64,000 nucleotides of DNA from Aliitabrizicola sp031408575 (GCA_031408575.1 JANNWS010000208.1:14610-78609), one strand, 5' to 3'. Positions 53,384-63,668 are shown, counted from the stretch's first letter. Made by a program: numbers and translations. Notes: generated by a model from the sequence alone, not told the origin.

Positions 53384-53908
53384 TCAGGCCGTTTGGCTGC
53401 GGCCTTTAAAATGCAGGGCAAGGGCCACCATCGACACGCCGGTGGAGATCAGGTCGATCGCAAGCAGGATGCCGGGGATTGTCAGGGCCGAGGCAGGGAA
53501 CCGCGCCAGGATCATGCCCGCAAGCAGGACCGATACTGCCCCCGACAACAGCAACGCCCAGAAATAGGGTGTGCCGCGCGTGGCAAAGGCCAGCACGATC
53601 TTGACGATGCCTTCGACCATGAACAGCAGTCCGATCACCCAGGTCAGCGCCAGCGTTCCCGCGATGGGATTTTGCAGAATCCAGTAGCCGATCATAACGG
53701 CAAGGATACCCAGAAGTGCCGTCCAGATCCGCGCGCCAAGGCCAAGGTCACCGAAGGCGGCGATGATCTGCAACGCGCCCATGACGATGAAAAGCCACGC
53801 CACGATGGTTGTGGCAGTGAAGGTCGCGACCACCGGGTTCATCAGGGCGAAGATGCCGCCTGCGACCGCCACGAGGCCCGCGAGAAGAAGAAGGAACCAG
53901 TGTTTCAT
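53384..53908 (-). CDS. HdeD-like (DUF308) membrane protein
   Basis: 174 residues with six membrane helices in three repeated pairs, typical of HdeD proteins linked to acid and membrane stress. Starts MKHWFLLLLAGLVAVAGGIF. Forms a likely two-gene operon with the AI-2E family gene. Divergent from the RND efflux genes. Confidence 0.85.
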   Translation of the reverse strand: MKHWFLLLLAGLVAVAGGIFALMNPVVATFTATTIVAWLFIVMGALQIIAAFGDLGLGARIWTALLGILAVMIGYWILQNPIAGTLALTWVIGLLFMVEGIVKIVLAFATRGTPYFWALLLSGAVSVLLAGMILARFPASALTIPGILLAIDLISTGVSMVALALHFKGRSQTA

Positions 53909-54084
53909 TCAGCACCCCATGATCAGTCTACAACCAGCCTACTGCCAAGGCCCCGTAATTCGCAAGAAAATTGCGCTGTTCGTGCAAGGAAGGTGCCGCA
54001 AGTCGCACCAGCGAGACAACAGGGATGACAGGTCTTACGGAACTGTTAGTGTCGCGCAAAATCGGTGATCGGAGTGCAGGAATC

Positions 54085-55212
54085 ATGGCGCAATCAACTG
54101 GAGCGGCAACAGTGAAAGTTGGCATGACAATGCGGGCAGTGGCCATGATGGCCCTGTTTTTCCCCGCACAAGGCGCGCTTGCACAGGCCGCACCTGCCGT
54201 TGTGGTCGCTGCAGCGGAAAAGACACAGGTGGCTGAATCAGCGTCGTTTGTCGGGCGTGCGGTTGCCGCCCAGAAGGTAGACCTGCGGGCGCGGGTCAGC
54301 GGTTTTGTCGAAGGCCGGGGGTTCGAGGAAGGTGCGAGCGTCGCAGCGGGTGCGGTGCTGTTCCGTATCGAACCGGCCGAATACCGCGCCGGGTTGGCGC
54401 AGGTTGAGGCGCAGCTTTCTGCGGCCATTGCAGCCAGCAAGCTGGCCAACCTTGAACGTGATCGCCAGAAGGAACTGGTCGGTCGTCAGGCAGTGGCGCA
54501 AGCGCAGCTTGACACCGCCGAGGCGCAGGCCGCGCAGGCCGCTGCCGAAGTGCTGCGGATTGAGGCGCAACGTGATGTCAGCGCGCTGAACCTGTCTTAC
54601 ACCGAGGTGAAGGCCCCCTTTGCGGGCAAGGTCGGGCTGTCCGTGTTCGATGCGGGCGCGCTGATCGGACCCGAGTCGGGCGCGCTGGTGACGCTGGTGC
54701 GGAGCGATCCGATGACGGTGGAGTTTCCGGTGCCAGAGCGTGCGCTGCTGGCCTTTCGGGCCAGAGTTGCCGCAGGGGCCGATGACAGTGCCGGGACGGT
54801 CAATCTGACGCTGGCAGACGGGTCTGCCTATGCCTTGCCGGGCGCGATCAATTTCACCGATGTCACGGTCAGCACGGCGACCTCTACCGTTCTGATACGG
54901 GCGGTGTTCCCCAACCCGGACGGCGTCCTGCGCGATGGATCGCTGGTCAAGGTGACGCTGAGTGCCGATCAGCCGGACCTGTCGCTGACTGTCCCGCAGC
55001 AGGCGGTGCAGCGTGATCTGACGGGGGCCTTCGTTCTGGTCGTTGACGATGCCGGCGTTGTGGCGCAGCGCCGGGTCGGGGTGGACCGGCTGGCCGGCGG
55101 CCGGGCCGTTATCGCGTCGGGGCTGGAAGAGGGCGAGCGGGTGATCACCGAAGGCGTGAACAAGGCGCGCCCCGGCATGACGGTGGATGCTGCCCTGGCC
55201 GGAGAAGGCTGA
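54085..55212 (+). CDS. RND efflux periplasmic adaptor (membrane-fusion) protein
   Basis: 375 residues with a signal sequence (FFPAQGALAQA end near residue 34). Lipoyl half-motifs (VDLRARVSGFVEGRGFEEGA, VKAPFAGKVGLS) flank a coiled-coil hairpin of about 70 residues rich in Ala/Gln, followed by a beta-barrel (AINFTDVTVSTATSTVLIRA) and a membrane-proximal domain. AcrA/MexA family. The ATG at 54085 has AGGA five bases upstream. One base separates its stop from the transporter start. Confidence 0.92.
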   Translation: MAQSTGAATVKVGMTMRAVAMMALFFPAQGALAQAAPAVVVAAAEKTQVAESASFVGRAVAAQKVDLRARVSGFVEGRGFEEGASVAAGAVLFRIEPAEYRAGLAQVEAQLSAAIAASKLANLERDRQKELVGRQAVAQAQLDTAEAQAAQAAAEVLRIEAQRDVSALNLSYTEVKAPFAGKVGLSVFDAGALIGPESGALVTLVRSDPMTVEFPVPERALLAFRARVAAGADDSAGTVNLTLADGSAYALPGAINFTDVTVSTATSTVLIRAVFPNPDGVLRDGSLVKVTLSADQPDLSLTVPQQAVQRDLTGAFVLVVDDAGVVAQRRVGVDRLAGGRAVIASGLEEGERVITEGVNKARPGMTVDAALAGEG

Positions 55213-55213
55213 C

Positions 55214-58200
55214 ATGATCGCCGACACATTTATCCACCGCCCCCGGCTTGCCGGAGTCATCTCGATCGTGATGTTCCTGGCGGGCCTGATCGCCATGACG
55301 CAGATGCCGATCGAACAGTTCCCCGACATCGTGCCGCCGCAGGTCAACGTGACCGCATCCTATCCTGGTGCCGGCGCAGAGGTGACAGAACAGACGGTTG
55401 CCCAGGTGATCGAGGACAAGGTCATCGGCGTTGATGACATGATCTACATGAAGTCCACCTCGGGGGCAGACGGATCTTATTCGCTGAGCATTTCGTTCGA
55501 GGTGGGAACCGATCCCGATATTGCGACGGTGAACGTGCAGAACCGGGTGGCGCTTGCCGAACCGCTGCTGCCGTCAGAGGTGAAGCAGACCGGCGTCAAG
55601 GTGGCCAAGAAGTCGCCCGCACTGCTGATGGGTGTGGTGCTTTATGCTACCGATGACAGCATCACCGGATCGACGCTGACCAATTATGCGCGCATCAACC
55701 TGATCGACTCGCTCAAGCGGGTGCCGGGGGTCGGCGACGCATCGCTTTTTGCAGCGGATGAATTTGCGATGCGGGTCGCGCTGGACGTGGACCGGCTGAC
55801 CGCGTTTCAACTGACACCTGCCGATGTGACGGCGGCGCTGCGCGCGCAGAACCTGCAAGCCGCCATCGGGCGGGTCGGCGGGCAGCCGATGACGACCGAT
55901 CCCGGTCTGCAGCTGAACGTTCAGACGCAGGGGCGGCTGTCAGAGCCGGACGAGTTCGGGCGTATCATCATCCGATCCGACCCGGACGGGTCGGCCATTA
56001 CGGTTGCCGATGTGGCGACGGTAGAGCTTGGGTCGAAAAGCAGGGACGTTGGTACCTTCTACAACGGCGCGCCTGCGACGATGGCCGGGCTTTATCTGGC
56101 ACCCGGAGCAAATTCGCTGGCCGCCGCCGCGGGTGTGAAAGCCACGCTGGAGCGGCTGAGTGCCAGTTTTCCCGAGGGAATTTCCTATGAGCTGGTCGGC
56201 GACAGTTCGGTTTTTGTAGAAGAAAGCATCGCCGAAGTTGAACACACGCTGATCGAGGCGTTCATTCTTGTGGTGATCGTTGTTTTCATCTTTCTGGGCA
56301 GCTTGCGCGCCACGATCATTCCGCTGATCGCGGTGCCGGTGGCGTTGATCGGCACGTTTGCCGTGATGTACGTCATGGGGTTCACGATCAACACCGTGTC
56401 GCTGCTGGCAATGGTGCTGGCGATCGGGATCGTGGTGGATGATGCCATCGTGGTGGTCGAGGCGGTCGAGGCCAAGATGGCCGACAACCCCGGCATGACC
56501 CCGGCAGTGGCCGCGAGTGCCGCGATGGGCGAGATCACCGGGGCCATTCTGGCGATCACGCTGGTCTTGCTGTCGGTGTTCGTGCCGGTGGCCTTCATTC
56601 CGGGCATTTCCGGACAGTTGTTTCAGCAGTTCGCGGTCACCGTATCCGTCGCAATGGTGATTTCGGCGATCAACGCGCTGACGCTGGCCCCCGCGCTGTG
56701 CGCGATCATCCTGTCACCGCATCACGGGCCGAAGAAGGGCATTCTGGGCTGGATTTCGAACCGCATTGACGGCGCGCGCGATGGCTATGCCGCCGTGGCG
56801 GGCGCAATCGCCCGCCGGTCGATCCTGGGGCTGGTGCTGCTGGGTGCGGCGTTCCTGGCGACGGGGGCGCTGTTCAAGGCGGTGCCGACTGGATTTCTGC
56901 CAGCCGAGGATCAGGGCTATTTCATGGTCGAGACGCGCCTCCCGGATGCGGCTTCTGTCAACCGGACCCTTGCAGTGCAGGCACAGGTGGTTGACATGCT
57001 GCGCGGGCTGGAGGGCGTGAAAAACGTCACCTCAATCACCGGCTATTCGATCCTTGACGGTCTTGCCAAATCGAACGCGGCTTTCGCGCTGGTGTCGATG
57101 GAGGAGTTCGCTGATCGCACGACCGAGGAAACATCGGTATTCACCGCAATTAACCGGGCGATGCAGGAGGGGGCAGCGATCCGCGAGGCGCAGGTGATCG
57201 CCTTCAACCTGCCGCCGATATCGGGGCTTGGCACCGGATCCGGCTTTGAATACCAACTGATCGACACGCAGGGCCGGTCGGCCGCCGATCTTGCGGCGAC
57301 GGCGCGGGGGCTGGCGCTGGCGGCCAACCAGAACCCCGATCTGGCCGGGGTTTACACCACCTTTTCGGCAGAAAGCCCGCAGCTCTATCTGACCATCGAC
57401 CGCGATCAGCTTTATACACTGGGAGTTTCGCTGTCAGACCTGTTCAACGCGCTGCAATCCACGCTTGGTACGGTTTATGTCAACGACTTCAATCTGTTCG
57501 GGCGGGCGTGGCAGGTGCAGGTCACCTCGCAGGAGGAAAACCGCAACGCGGTTGAAGATATCGCCAAGATCCATGTACGCTCGAACAGCGGGCAGATGGT
57601 ACCGGTCGGGGCCGTGGCCACGGCCAGCTATACGGTCGGGCCGCTGTCGTTGCAGCGCTACAACAACGTGCGATCGGCGACGATCAGTGGCAACCCGGCA
57701 CCGGGTGTGTCCTCGGGCGCAGCCCTTGCCGCGATGGAGGCGGTGTCTGCCGAGTCCTTGCCGCCGGGGTTCGATTTCGAATGGACCGGAACGGCGCTGC
57801 AAGAAAAAAAGGCGGCGGGGCAGACGACCGTGATCCTGGCAATGGCGCTGTTGTTTGCGTATCTCTTCCTTGTGGCGCTGTATGAAAGCTGGACGATCCC
57901 GGTGCCGGTGTTGTTGTCGGTGGTGTTCGGGGTTGCAGGTGCCATGGGGGCGCTGCTGCTGGCGGGGTTGCCGTTCAACATCTATGCCCAGATCGGGTTG
58001 GTGGTGCTGATCGCACTTGCTGCCAAGAACGCGATCCTGATCGTCGAGTTCGCCAAGGCCAAACGCGAGGCGGGCGTGCCGATTGTTGATGCGGCCATTG
58101 AGGGTGCGCGGTCACGCTTCCGCGCCGTGATGATGACCAGCTTTGCGTTCATCGCGGGGCTGATCCCACTGGTCACGGCGGAGGGTGCTTCGATGCTGTC

Positions 58201-58354
58201 GCGCCGGGCTGTGGGAACGGGGGTTGCGGGCGGCATGCTGGCTGCGGCACTGGTAGGCATTTTCGTGGTGCCGGCGCTGTATGTCGTGTTCCAAAGTCTG
58301 CGAGAGCAGATCAAGGGTGCGCCCGGACCTGCCGCACCCGATACGCAAGCCTGA
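55214..58354 (+). CDS. RND multidrug efflux transporter, HAE1 family
   Basis: 1046 residues, typical of AcrB/MexB. The N-terminal helix is followed by the periplasmic porter domain (MPIEQFPDIVPPQVNVTASY). The proton-relay aspartates are in GIVVDDAIVVVE of TM4 (near residue 410), and the TM10 lysine region is in LAAKNAILIVEFAK. Exports hydrophobic or amphiphilic compounds with the adaptor and an outer-membrane TolC, not encoded here. The ATG at 55214 follows the adaptor stop as TGACATG. Confidence 0.94.
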   Translation: MIADTFIHRPRLAGVISIVMFLAGLIAMTQMPIEQFPDIVPPQVNVTASYPGAGAEVTEQTVAQVIEDKVIGVDDMIYMKSTSGADGSYSLSISFEVGTDPDIATVNVQNRVALAEPLLPSEVKQTGVKVAKKSPALLMGVVLYATDDSITGSTLTNYARINLIDSLKRVPGVGDASLFAADEFAMRVALDVDRLTAFQLTPADVTAALRAQNLQAAIGRVGGQPMTTDPGLQLNVQTQGRLSEPDEFGRIIIRSDPDGSAITVADVATVELGSKSRDVGTFYNGAPATMAGLYLAPGANSLAAAAGVKATLERLSASFPEGISYELVGDSSVFVEESIAEVEHTLIEAFILVVIVVFIFLGSLRATIIPLIAVPVALIGTFAVMYVMGFTINTVSLLAMVLAIGIVVDDAIVVVEAVEAKMADNPGMTPAVAASAAMGEITGAILAITLVLLSVFVPVAFIPGISGQLFQQFAVTVSVAMVISAINALTLAPALCAIILSPHHGPKKGILGWISNRIDGARDGYAAVAGAIARRSILGLVLLGAAFLATGALFKAVPTGFLPAEDQGYFMVETRLPDAASVNRTLAVQAQVVDMLRGLEGVKNVTSITGYSILDGLAKSNAAFALVSMEEFADRTTEETSVFTAINRAMQEGAAIREAQVIAFNLPPISGLGTGSGFEYQLIDTQGRSAADLAATARGLALAANQNPDLAGVYTTFSAESPQLYLTIDRDQLYTLGVSLSDLFNALQSTLGTVYVNDFNLFGRAWQVQVTSQEENRNAVEDIAKIHVRSNSGQMVPVGAVATASYTVGPLSLQRYNNVRSATISGNPAPGVSSGAALAAMEAVSAESLPPGFDFEWTGTALQEKKAAGQTTVILAMALLFAYLFLVALYESWTIPVPVLLSVVFGVAGAMGALLLAGLPFNIYAQIGLVVLIALAAKNAILIVEFAKAKREAGVPIVDAAIEGARSRFRAVMMTSFAFIAGLIPLVTAEGASMLSRRAVGTGVAGGMLAAALVGIFVVPALYVVFQSLREQIKGAPGPAAPDTQA

Positions 58355-58369
58355 CCGGAAAGTTGCGCC

Positions 58370-58684
58370 ATGCCGTGGATTGACGCCTGCGATGCCGACG
58401 ATGTGGACAGTGAGGACGTGATCCGCTTTGACCATGCGGGACGGACCTATGCGATCTATCTGACGGATGAAGGCGAGGTGTTCTGCACCGACGGGCTGTG
58501 TTCGCATGAGGCGGCGCATCTGGCAGGCGGGATACTCGAAGGGACGCTGATCGAATGCCCCAAGCATGGCGGGTTGTTCGACATTCGCGACGGCGCAGCA
58601 CGGGGCGCGCCCGCCTGTGTGGCAATCGCGACCTATCCGGCGCGGCATGCGGGTGGAAAGATCGAGATCGAGTTGCCCGACTGA
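58370..58684 (+). CDS. MocE-like Rieske [2Fe-2S] ferredoxin, second copy
   Basis: 104 residues, the same length and plan as the protein at 4307-4621. Cluster ligands C44-S-H46 and C63-P-K-H66. It begins 15 nt after the efflux transporter stop on the same strand and may be read through from it. No oxygenase partner lies nearby, so it may serve a distant oxygenase or be interchangeable with the first copy. Confidence 0.87.
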   Translation: MPWIDACDADDVDSEDVIRFDHAGRTYAIYLTDEGEVFCTDGLCSHEAAHLAGGILEGTLIECPKHGGLFDIRDGAARGAPACVAIATYPARHAGGKIEIELPD

Positions 58685-58702
58685 TCGCCGGCTATGGTCG
58701 CG

Positions 58703-60394
58703 TCAGTTCGACTTGACGATCCCGGAAAAGCCGGCGACAGCCAGCAGGCCCAGGCCCAGCCCCGCCAATGTCTGGAAGTACATATACCACTTGCCGGCAT
58801 AGCCCAGCGGAACCCGCGTGTCGGGCGACCAATAATCCTTTGATCCGGTGCCGAGGCCCGGAATGATAGCGTCCGCCGACAGCATCGCGGCGTTGAATTT
58901 CGGAAAGGCCTGCGCCTCGGGCTGCGCACGGTAACAGGCAAGCTGTTTCTGGCCTGGCGCGGCCAGCCCCGCGCGGTCCAGCGCGAATGACGGCAGGAAC
59001 AGCGTCTGGTCCCGTGGAACGGCACAAAGCACCCATTCGGGCGAGCGCAGCACGACGACCGAGTTCGGGCGCACCGCCTGAATGCTGTCGAGATAGCTGT
59101 AAAAGACGGTGCCGGACAACCACAAAAGCCCCATCCAGACCAGCGCCAACAGCGGCTGGCGGCCATAGCCTGTGGTCAGGCCGACGACCATATCCTGTAT
59201 CCGCAGCATCAGGCGGCGGGGCAGCGACCGCGCACGACCCCGGCGGGCGCGGCGTGACAAGCGTTCCTTTTGCACCAGAACGCGGCGCTTGTCTTCATCA
59301 TGGCCCATTTCGCCCAGCACGCGGGCAAGCTGTTCGTAGGGCTGCGGCCAGAAATCTTCGCCCCAGCGTTCGGGCGTCTGGCGCGCAAGCCAGTCAAGCC
59401 GCACATCCGCCCCGATCTCGGCCCCCAGAAGCGCGCCGTAAAGGCAACGGTTCAGCCGCAACTCGCCCTTGGCGGGCCAGCAGGCGGGGTCATCGACCAT
59501 AGCACCCAGCGCGGCCCCGTTCAGGCTGAGCGTGCCGTCGATTTTTGCATCCTGTCGCAGAAAGAACGCACCGTTTGAAGTGGCGCGGTTCAGGTTGAAG
59601 GCCATGGCGCCGGGATTGGACAGGCTGGCTGCCGACAGGTCCACATCGCCCCCGATACGCGCTGAAACAAGGCTGATCGCCCCGGTGACGCTGGCCAGAC
59701 GCAGGGTTATGTCGCCTTCGACCGAGATTGAATCCGCTTCCAGTGCGTCGCCACCCGGTCGCTCCAGCACCGCTCCAATCAGGTCAAGATCGCCGCCAAT
59801 CCGCGCGCCCGGAAACGCCACGCTGCCGCGTACCGTGGCCCCGCGCAGCATCACGCCGCCACGCACCGAGATGCGCTCGGCACCAAGGGCGCGGTCGCCG
59901 GGATAGTCGAGCGTCGCGCCGTCAAACACCAGATCGCCCCCAATGCGCGCGCCGCGCAGGCTGATCGGGCCGCTGACGGTGGCTGACCGGAACAGCAGGT
60001 CGCCGCGTGCCTCAAGCCGGTCGGCGGCAAAGCCGGGAAGGTGCGAGCCATCAAGGGACAGCGTGTCGATGACCGCAGATCGCAGCACCGGCGTCGCGTC
60101 GAACCGGCAATCGAGCAGACCGATGTCATGCGGCACCCGGCACCCTTCAAGATCAAGGACGCCGGTGATCCACGCCCCGCCAAGGCGGATGCCCTTCTGG
60201 TGCAGATAGGGCGCACCTTCGCCCCGCAACAGCAGAAAGCGGATCAGATCGGCGCGTACCAGACGCGCGGCATCACCCTCCACAGGCAGGCCGCCCGCAC
60301 CGACCCGGTCGAACGCCCCGTTGCTGAGGCCATCGAGCAGCGTCGCCTCGGCCGGGCCGAGGTCACCGAATTCGGCGAGGCTGGCCTGCGGCAT
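58703..60394 (-). CDS. Beta-helix-repeat membrane protein of unknown function
   Basis: 563 residues. Residues about 65-300 contain many imperfect repeats of roughly 20-26 residues with the pattern ARIGGDLxFxGA, like the right-handed beta-helix of pentapeptide-type and bactofilin-like proteins. A basic linker (RLSRRARRGRARSLPRRL) follows, then a membrane helix near 415-440, a periplasmic loop and a final helix at the C-terminus (about 535-560). Similar proteins are sometimes annotated as membrane-associated oxidoreductases, but no redox motif is visible. Function unknown. Confidence 0.75.
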   Translation of the reverse strand: MPQASLAEFGDLGPAEATLLDGLSNGAFDRVGAGGLPVEGDAARLVRADLIRFLLLRGEGAPYLHQKGIRLGGAWITGVLDLEGCRVPHDIGLLDCRFDATPVLRSAVIDTLSLDGSHLPGFAADRLEARGDLLFRSATVSGPISLRGARIGGDLVFDGATLDYPGDRALGAERISVRGGVMLRGATVRGSVAFPGARIGGDLDLIGAVLERPGGDALEADSISVEGDITLRLASVTGAISLVSARIGGDVDLSAASLSNPGAMAFNLNRATSNGAFFLRQDAKIDGTLSLNGAALGAMVDDPACWPAKGELRLNRCLYGALLGAEIGADVRLDWLARQTPERWGEDFWPQPYEQLARVLGEMGHDEDKRRVLVQKERLSRRARRGRARSLPRRLMLRIQDMVVGLTTGYGRQPLLALVWMGLLWLSGTVFYSYLDSIQAVRPNSVVVLRSPEWVLCAVPRDQTLFLPSFALDRAGLAAPGQKQLACYRAQPEAQAFPKFNAAMLSADAIIPGLGTGSKDYWSPDTRVPLGYAGKWYMYFQTLAGLGLGLLAVAGFSGIVKSN

Positions 60395-60403
60395 GCCCCC
60401 GGC

Positions 60404-61780
60404 CTAGAGTGCCGCGAGAACCCGCGCCCAAGAGCGGATCCCCTTGTGGAAACTCGTCAGGCTGTATTTCTCGTTCGGGCTGTGGATGCGGTCGTCAGAC
60501 AGACCGAAGCCTGCCATGACCACATCCATTCCCAGCTTTTCCTTAATCATCGTGGTGACGGGGATCGACCCGCCGCCGCCGACAAAGGCCGCTTCCTTGC
60601 CCCATTCGTCGGACAGCGCCTTTTGCGTGTTCTGGAAGGCGGGGGCGGTGACCTCGAACGTCACGGCGCGGCCCGAGCCGAATTCGGTGAATTCGACGCG
60701 GCAGTCGGCGGGGATGCGGGCCTTGACGAAGGCACGGAAGGCGGCACGGATCTTGTGGGGATCCTGATCGAACACCAGACGGAAGCTGATCTTGGCGGAT
60801 GCGACAGCCGGGATCACGGTCTTGAAGCCGTCGCCGGTATAGCCGCCTGACATGCCGTTCACTTCACAGGTCGGGCGCGACCAGGTCTGCTCCAGAACCG
60901 AGCGGCCCTTTTCGCCGGCGGGAACCGAAAGACCCACCTCGCCAAGGAAGGCGTCTTCGGAGAAGCCGAGCTTGCCCCAGCCGTCAAGCAGCGCCTTCGA
61001 CGGTTCCGGCACGCCGTCATAAAAGCCCGGAATTGTGATGCGACCCTCGGCATCGCGCAAATCGGCGATCACACGCGCCAGGATATGGTTCGGGTTGGCG
61101 GCAGCCGAGCCATAAAAGCCGGAATGCAGGTCACGGTCCGAGGCGTGGATGAAAATTTCCTCGGCGCAAAGGCCGCGCAGGCTGGTGGTGATGGCGGGCG
61201 TATCCTTGTCCCACATGTTGGTGTCGCAGATCATCGCGACATCGGCCTGCAATTCCGCCTTGGCGGATTCGAGAAAGCCCGGAAGGTTTGCACCGCCGGA
61301 TTCCTCTTCGCCTTCCAGCAGGATGGTGATCGGGATCGGCAGCTTGCCGGTGACAGCCTTCCAAGCGCGGCAGGCCTCGATGAAAGTCATCATCTGGCCC
61401 TTGTCGTCGGACGCGCCACGCCCGCGGATTTCCTTGCTGCCATCGTCGAGAGTGACGATCACCGGCTCGAACGGCTCGTCTGTCCACAGTTCCAGTGGAT
61501 CGGCGGGCTGCACGTCATAGTGGCCATAAAACAGAACCTTGGTGCCTGCGGCATCATGATTTTTCGCCAGCACGATGGGGTGGCCGGGGGTCTCGCGGAC
61601 CGCCGACTGGAAGCCGATGGTTTCAAGGTCTTTGGAATGCCATGCGGCGCAGGCGCGTGTTTCAGATGCAAAGGCGGGGTCGGTCGAGATCGACTTCATC
61701 CGCACGGTCTGGAACAGGCGATCCAGCGCATGATCCAGATCGGCATCAATATGGGCGAGGACTTTATCGAGATCGGACAT
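60404..61780 (-). CDS. M20-family dipeptidase
   Basis: 458 residues. The di-zinc site is visible: GHYDVQP (first His and Asp), RGASDDKGQ (bridging Asp), EGEEESGG (catalytic and ligand Glu), AMICDTNMW and a C-terminal histidine region. The lid/dimerisation domain lies about 200-370. Hydrolyses dipeptides or N-acyl amino acids in the cytosol. Single gene between the beta-helix protein and the SLC13 permease. Confidence 0.9.
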   Translation of the reverse strand: MSDLDKVLAHIDADLDHALDRLFQTVRMKSISTDPAFASETRACAAWHSKDLETIGFQSAVRETPGHPIVLAKNHDAAGTKVLFYGHYDVQPADPLELWTDEPFEPVIVTLDDGSKEIRGRGASDDKGQMMTFIEACRAWKAVTGKLPIPITILLEGEEESGGANLPGFLESAKAELQADVAMICDTNMWDKDTPAITTSLRGLCAEEIFIHASDRDLHSGFYGSAAANPNHILARVIADLRDAEGRITIPGFYDGVPEPSKALLDGWGKLGFSEDAFLGEVGLSVPAGEKGRSVLEQTWSRPTCEVNGMSGGYTGDGFKTVIPAVASAKISFRLVFDQDPHKIRAAFRAFVKARIPADCRVEFTEFGSGRAVTFEVTAPAFQNTQKALSDEWGKEAAFVGGGGSIPVTTMIKEKLGMDVVMAGFGLSDDRIHSPNEKYSLTSFHKGIRSWARVLAAL

Positions 61781-61844
61781 GGCGAAAACCTCTCGTAACG
61801 TGTGAAAGCCTGGTCGGTGTTTGTCTTAAAGCGTGGGGCTGCAT

Positions 61845-63668
61845 TCACCCGGCGATTGCGGGCGCAAACGGCCAGATCAGCGGCACAAGAAATACGGCGA
61901 TGATGAAGAACCAGATCAGCATCGGCAGGCCCAGCTTCCAATAATCTCCGAACTTGTAGGCCCCGGGTTCCATCACCATCAGGTTGGTCGGAGTGGCAAC
62001 CGGGGTCAGGAACGCGCCCGCACAGGCGATGCAGACACACATCAGCACCGGCTGCACCGAAATGCCCATCTGATTCGCCGCGACGACCGAAATCGGAATG
62101 ATGATCAGCGACGTTGCGGTGTTGGAAATCACCTGCCCCAGGATCGCTGACAGCACGAACAACCCTGCCAGCAGCGCGTAGGGACCGGCATCGCCCACGG
62201 TTTCAACCAGCCCGTCGGCCAGAAGCTGGGCCGCACCGGTTACCTGCATTGCAGTGGAAAGTGGGGTGAGGGCCGCCACCAGAATGACGGTGGTCCAGCC
62301 GATGGAACGGTAGACCTGTTCGGTGCTGAGCACGCCGGAAATCAGGATGATGCCGGCGGCGATGAGGCCAGCAACCGCCGGCGGCACAAGTCCGGTCGCG
62401 AGCAGGAAGACCATGATGCCGAGCGCGGCCAGCACCGTCTTCGCGCCCGACCCCATCGGCACGGCCTGCCGCCGCACCAGATCGGGCGAGTTCACCACAA
62501 GCACTTCGGCCTGATCAAGCCGCTTGTCGAGCGCGCTCCATGTGCCTTGCAGAAGCATGGTGTCGCCCGCCGCCAGCGGTGCGCCCGGCTTCAGATCCTC
62601 GCCCGCGCGTTGCAGGGCAAGCACGATCAGATCGCCGCTTTCAGTGACCATGCCGGGAAAGAACCGCTGACCGATAAGCGGCGAGCGGGGCGGGATCAGC
62701 ACTTCGGCAAGACCGGAATCGCGGTTGAACAACTGGTCCGAGATGCCGCCTTCCGGCAGATCGTCGCGGAAAGACAGACCCAGTTCGCCCGCCAGATCCG
62801 CCGCCTGTTCGCCGGGGCCGCGGATGACCACGACATCGCCCTCTTTCACCTCTCCGGTGCGGATCGGGTTACCCTTGCCATCCTCGATGGTGACGAAGGT
62901 CAGTGCGCCACGATCGGTCTGCCCCATCGTGTCGCGCGCCCGGCCGATCAGCGACGACTCCGCACGCACACGGAACTGATGCACGTCACTGGACAGGCGG
63001 TATTGTTCCACCAGAGTGAGCGCGTGCTTGCTTAGGTCCGGGGGCAGGGATGTGCTGGTACGGGTCGGCAGCAACCGCTCGCTGAACAGCACGACGATGG
63101 CAATACATCCGATGACGATGGGAATACCCACCAGCATGAATTCGAAATAGCCGAACCCCGCGCCGCCCGCGTTTTCCGACGCCTCAACCACCAGCACGTT
63201 GACCGGGCTGCCGGTCAGCAACAATTGCGATCCCGCATGCGCGCCGAACACCAGCGGCATCAACATCTGTGACGGCGCACGCCCCAGCCGGATCGACATC
63301 ACGACGACCACCGGGATCAGGGCCGCGACGGCCCCGTTCACGCTGATAAGGGCGGCCAGAACGCCGACGAAGGCCATCATCAGCACGATCAGCCGGGTGC
63401 GGCTTTCACCCGCTTGCCGGATCAGCAACTGCCCGGCCCAGGCGGTGACACCCGCCACCTCCAGCCCCGCCGAGACGACGAACAGGGCGGCGATGAAGAT
63501 CACTGCAGGATCGCCAAAGCCTGCAAGGCTTTGCTGCAACGTCAGAATTCCAGTAGCCCAAAGCGCCAGCGCCGCGCCGATGCAGACCGCGATGACCGGC
63601 AACCTGTCCCACGCGAAGAGGACGACGATGGCGGCGATAATGGCAAAGACGGTCCAGATGTCGGTCAC
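61845..63668 (-). CDS. SLC13-family permease with two TrkA-C (RCK_C) domains
   Basis: 607 residues. Membrane halves at about 1-185 and 395-605, each carrying an SLC13/DASS-type hairpin motif (TGSPVNVLVVE, and ISNTATSLIIIP with TPVATPTNLMVM). Between them, about residues 200-380, lie two cytosolic TrkA-C domains (EVKEGDVVVIRGPG, PLAAGDTMLLQG). This layout is common in predicted sulfate, thiosulfate or dicarboxylate carriers of marine bacteria. GTG start at 63668 with AAGGGGG seven bases upstream, preferred over upstream in-frame starts. Confidence 0.87.
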   Translation of the reverse strand: MTDIWTVFAIIAAIVVLFAWDRLPVIAVCIGAALALWATGILTLQQSLAGFGDPAVIFIAALFVVSAGLEVAGVTAWAGQLLIRQAGESRTRLIVLMMAFVGVLAALISVNGAVAALIPVVVVMSIRLGRAPSQMLMPLVFGAHAGSQLLLTGSPVNVLVVEASENAGGAGFGYFEFMLVGIPIVIGCIAIVVLFSERLLPTRTSTSLPPDLSKHALTLVEQYRLSSDVHQFRVRAESSLIGRARDTMGQTDRGALTFVTIEDGKGNPIRTGEVKEGDVVVIRGPGEQAADLAGELGLSFRDDLPEGGISDQLFNRDSGLAEVLIPPRSPLIGQRFFPGMVTESGDLIVLALQRAGEDLKPGAPLAAGDTMLLQGTWSALDKRLDQAEVLVVNSPDLVRRQAVPMGSGAKTVLAALGIMVFLLATGLVPPAVAGLIAAGIILISGVLSTEQVYRSIGWTTVILVAALTPLSTAMQVTGAAQLLADGLVETVGDAGPYALLAGLFVLSAILGQVISNTATSLIIIPISVVAANQMGISVQPVLMCVCIACAGAFLTPVATPTNLMVMEPGAYKFGDYWKLGLPMLIWFFIIAVFLVPLIWPFAPAIAG

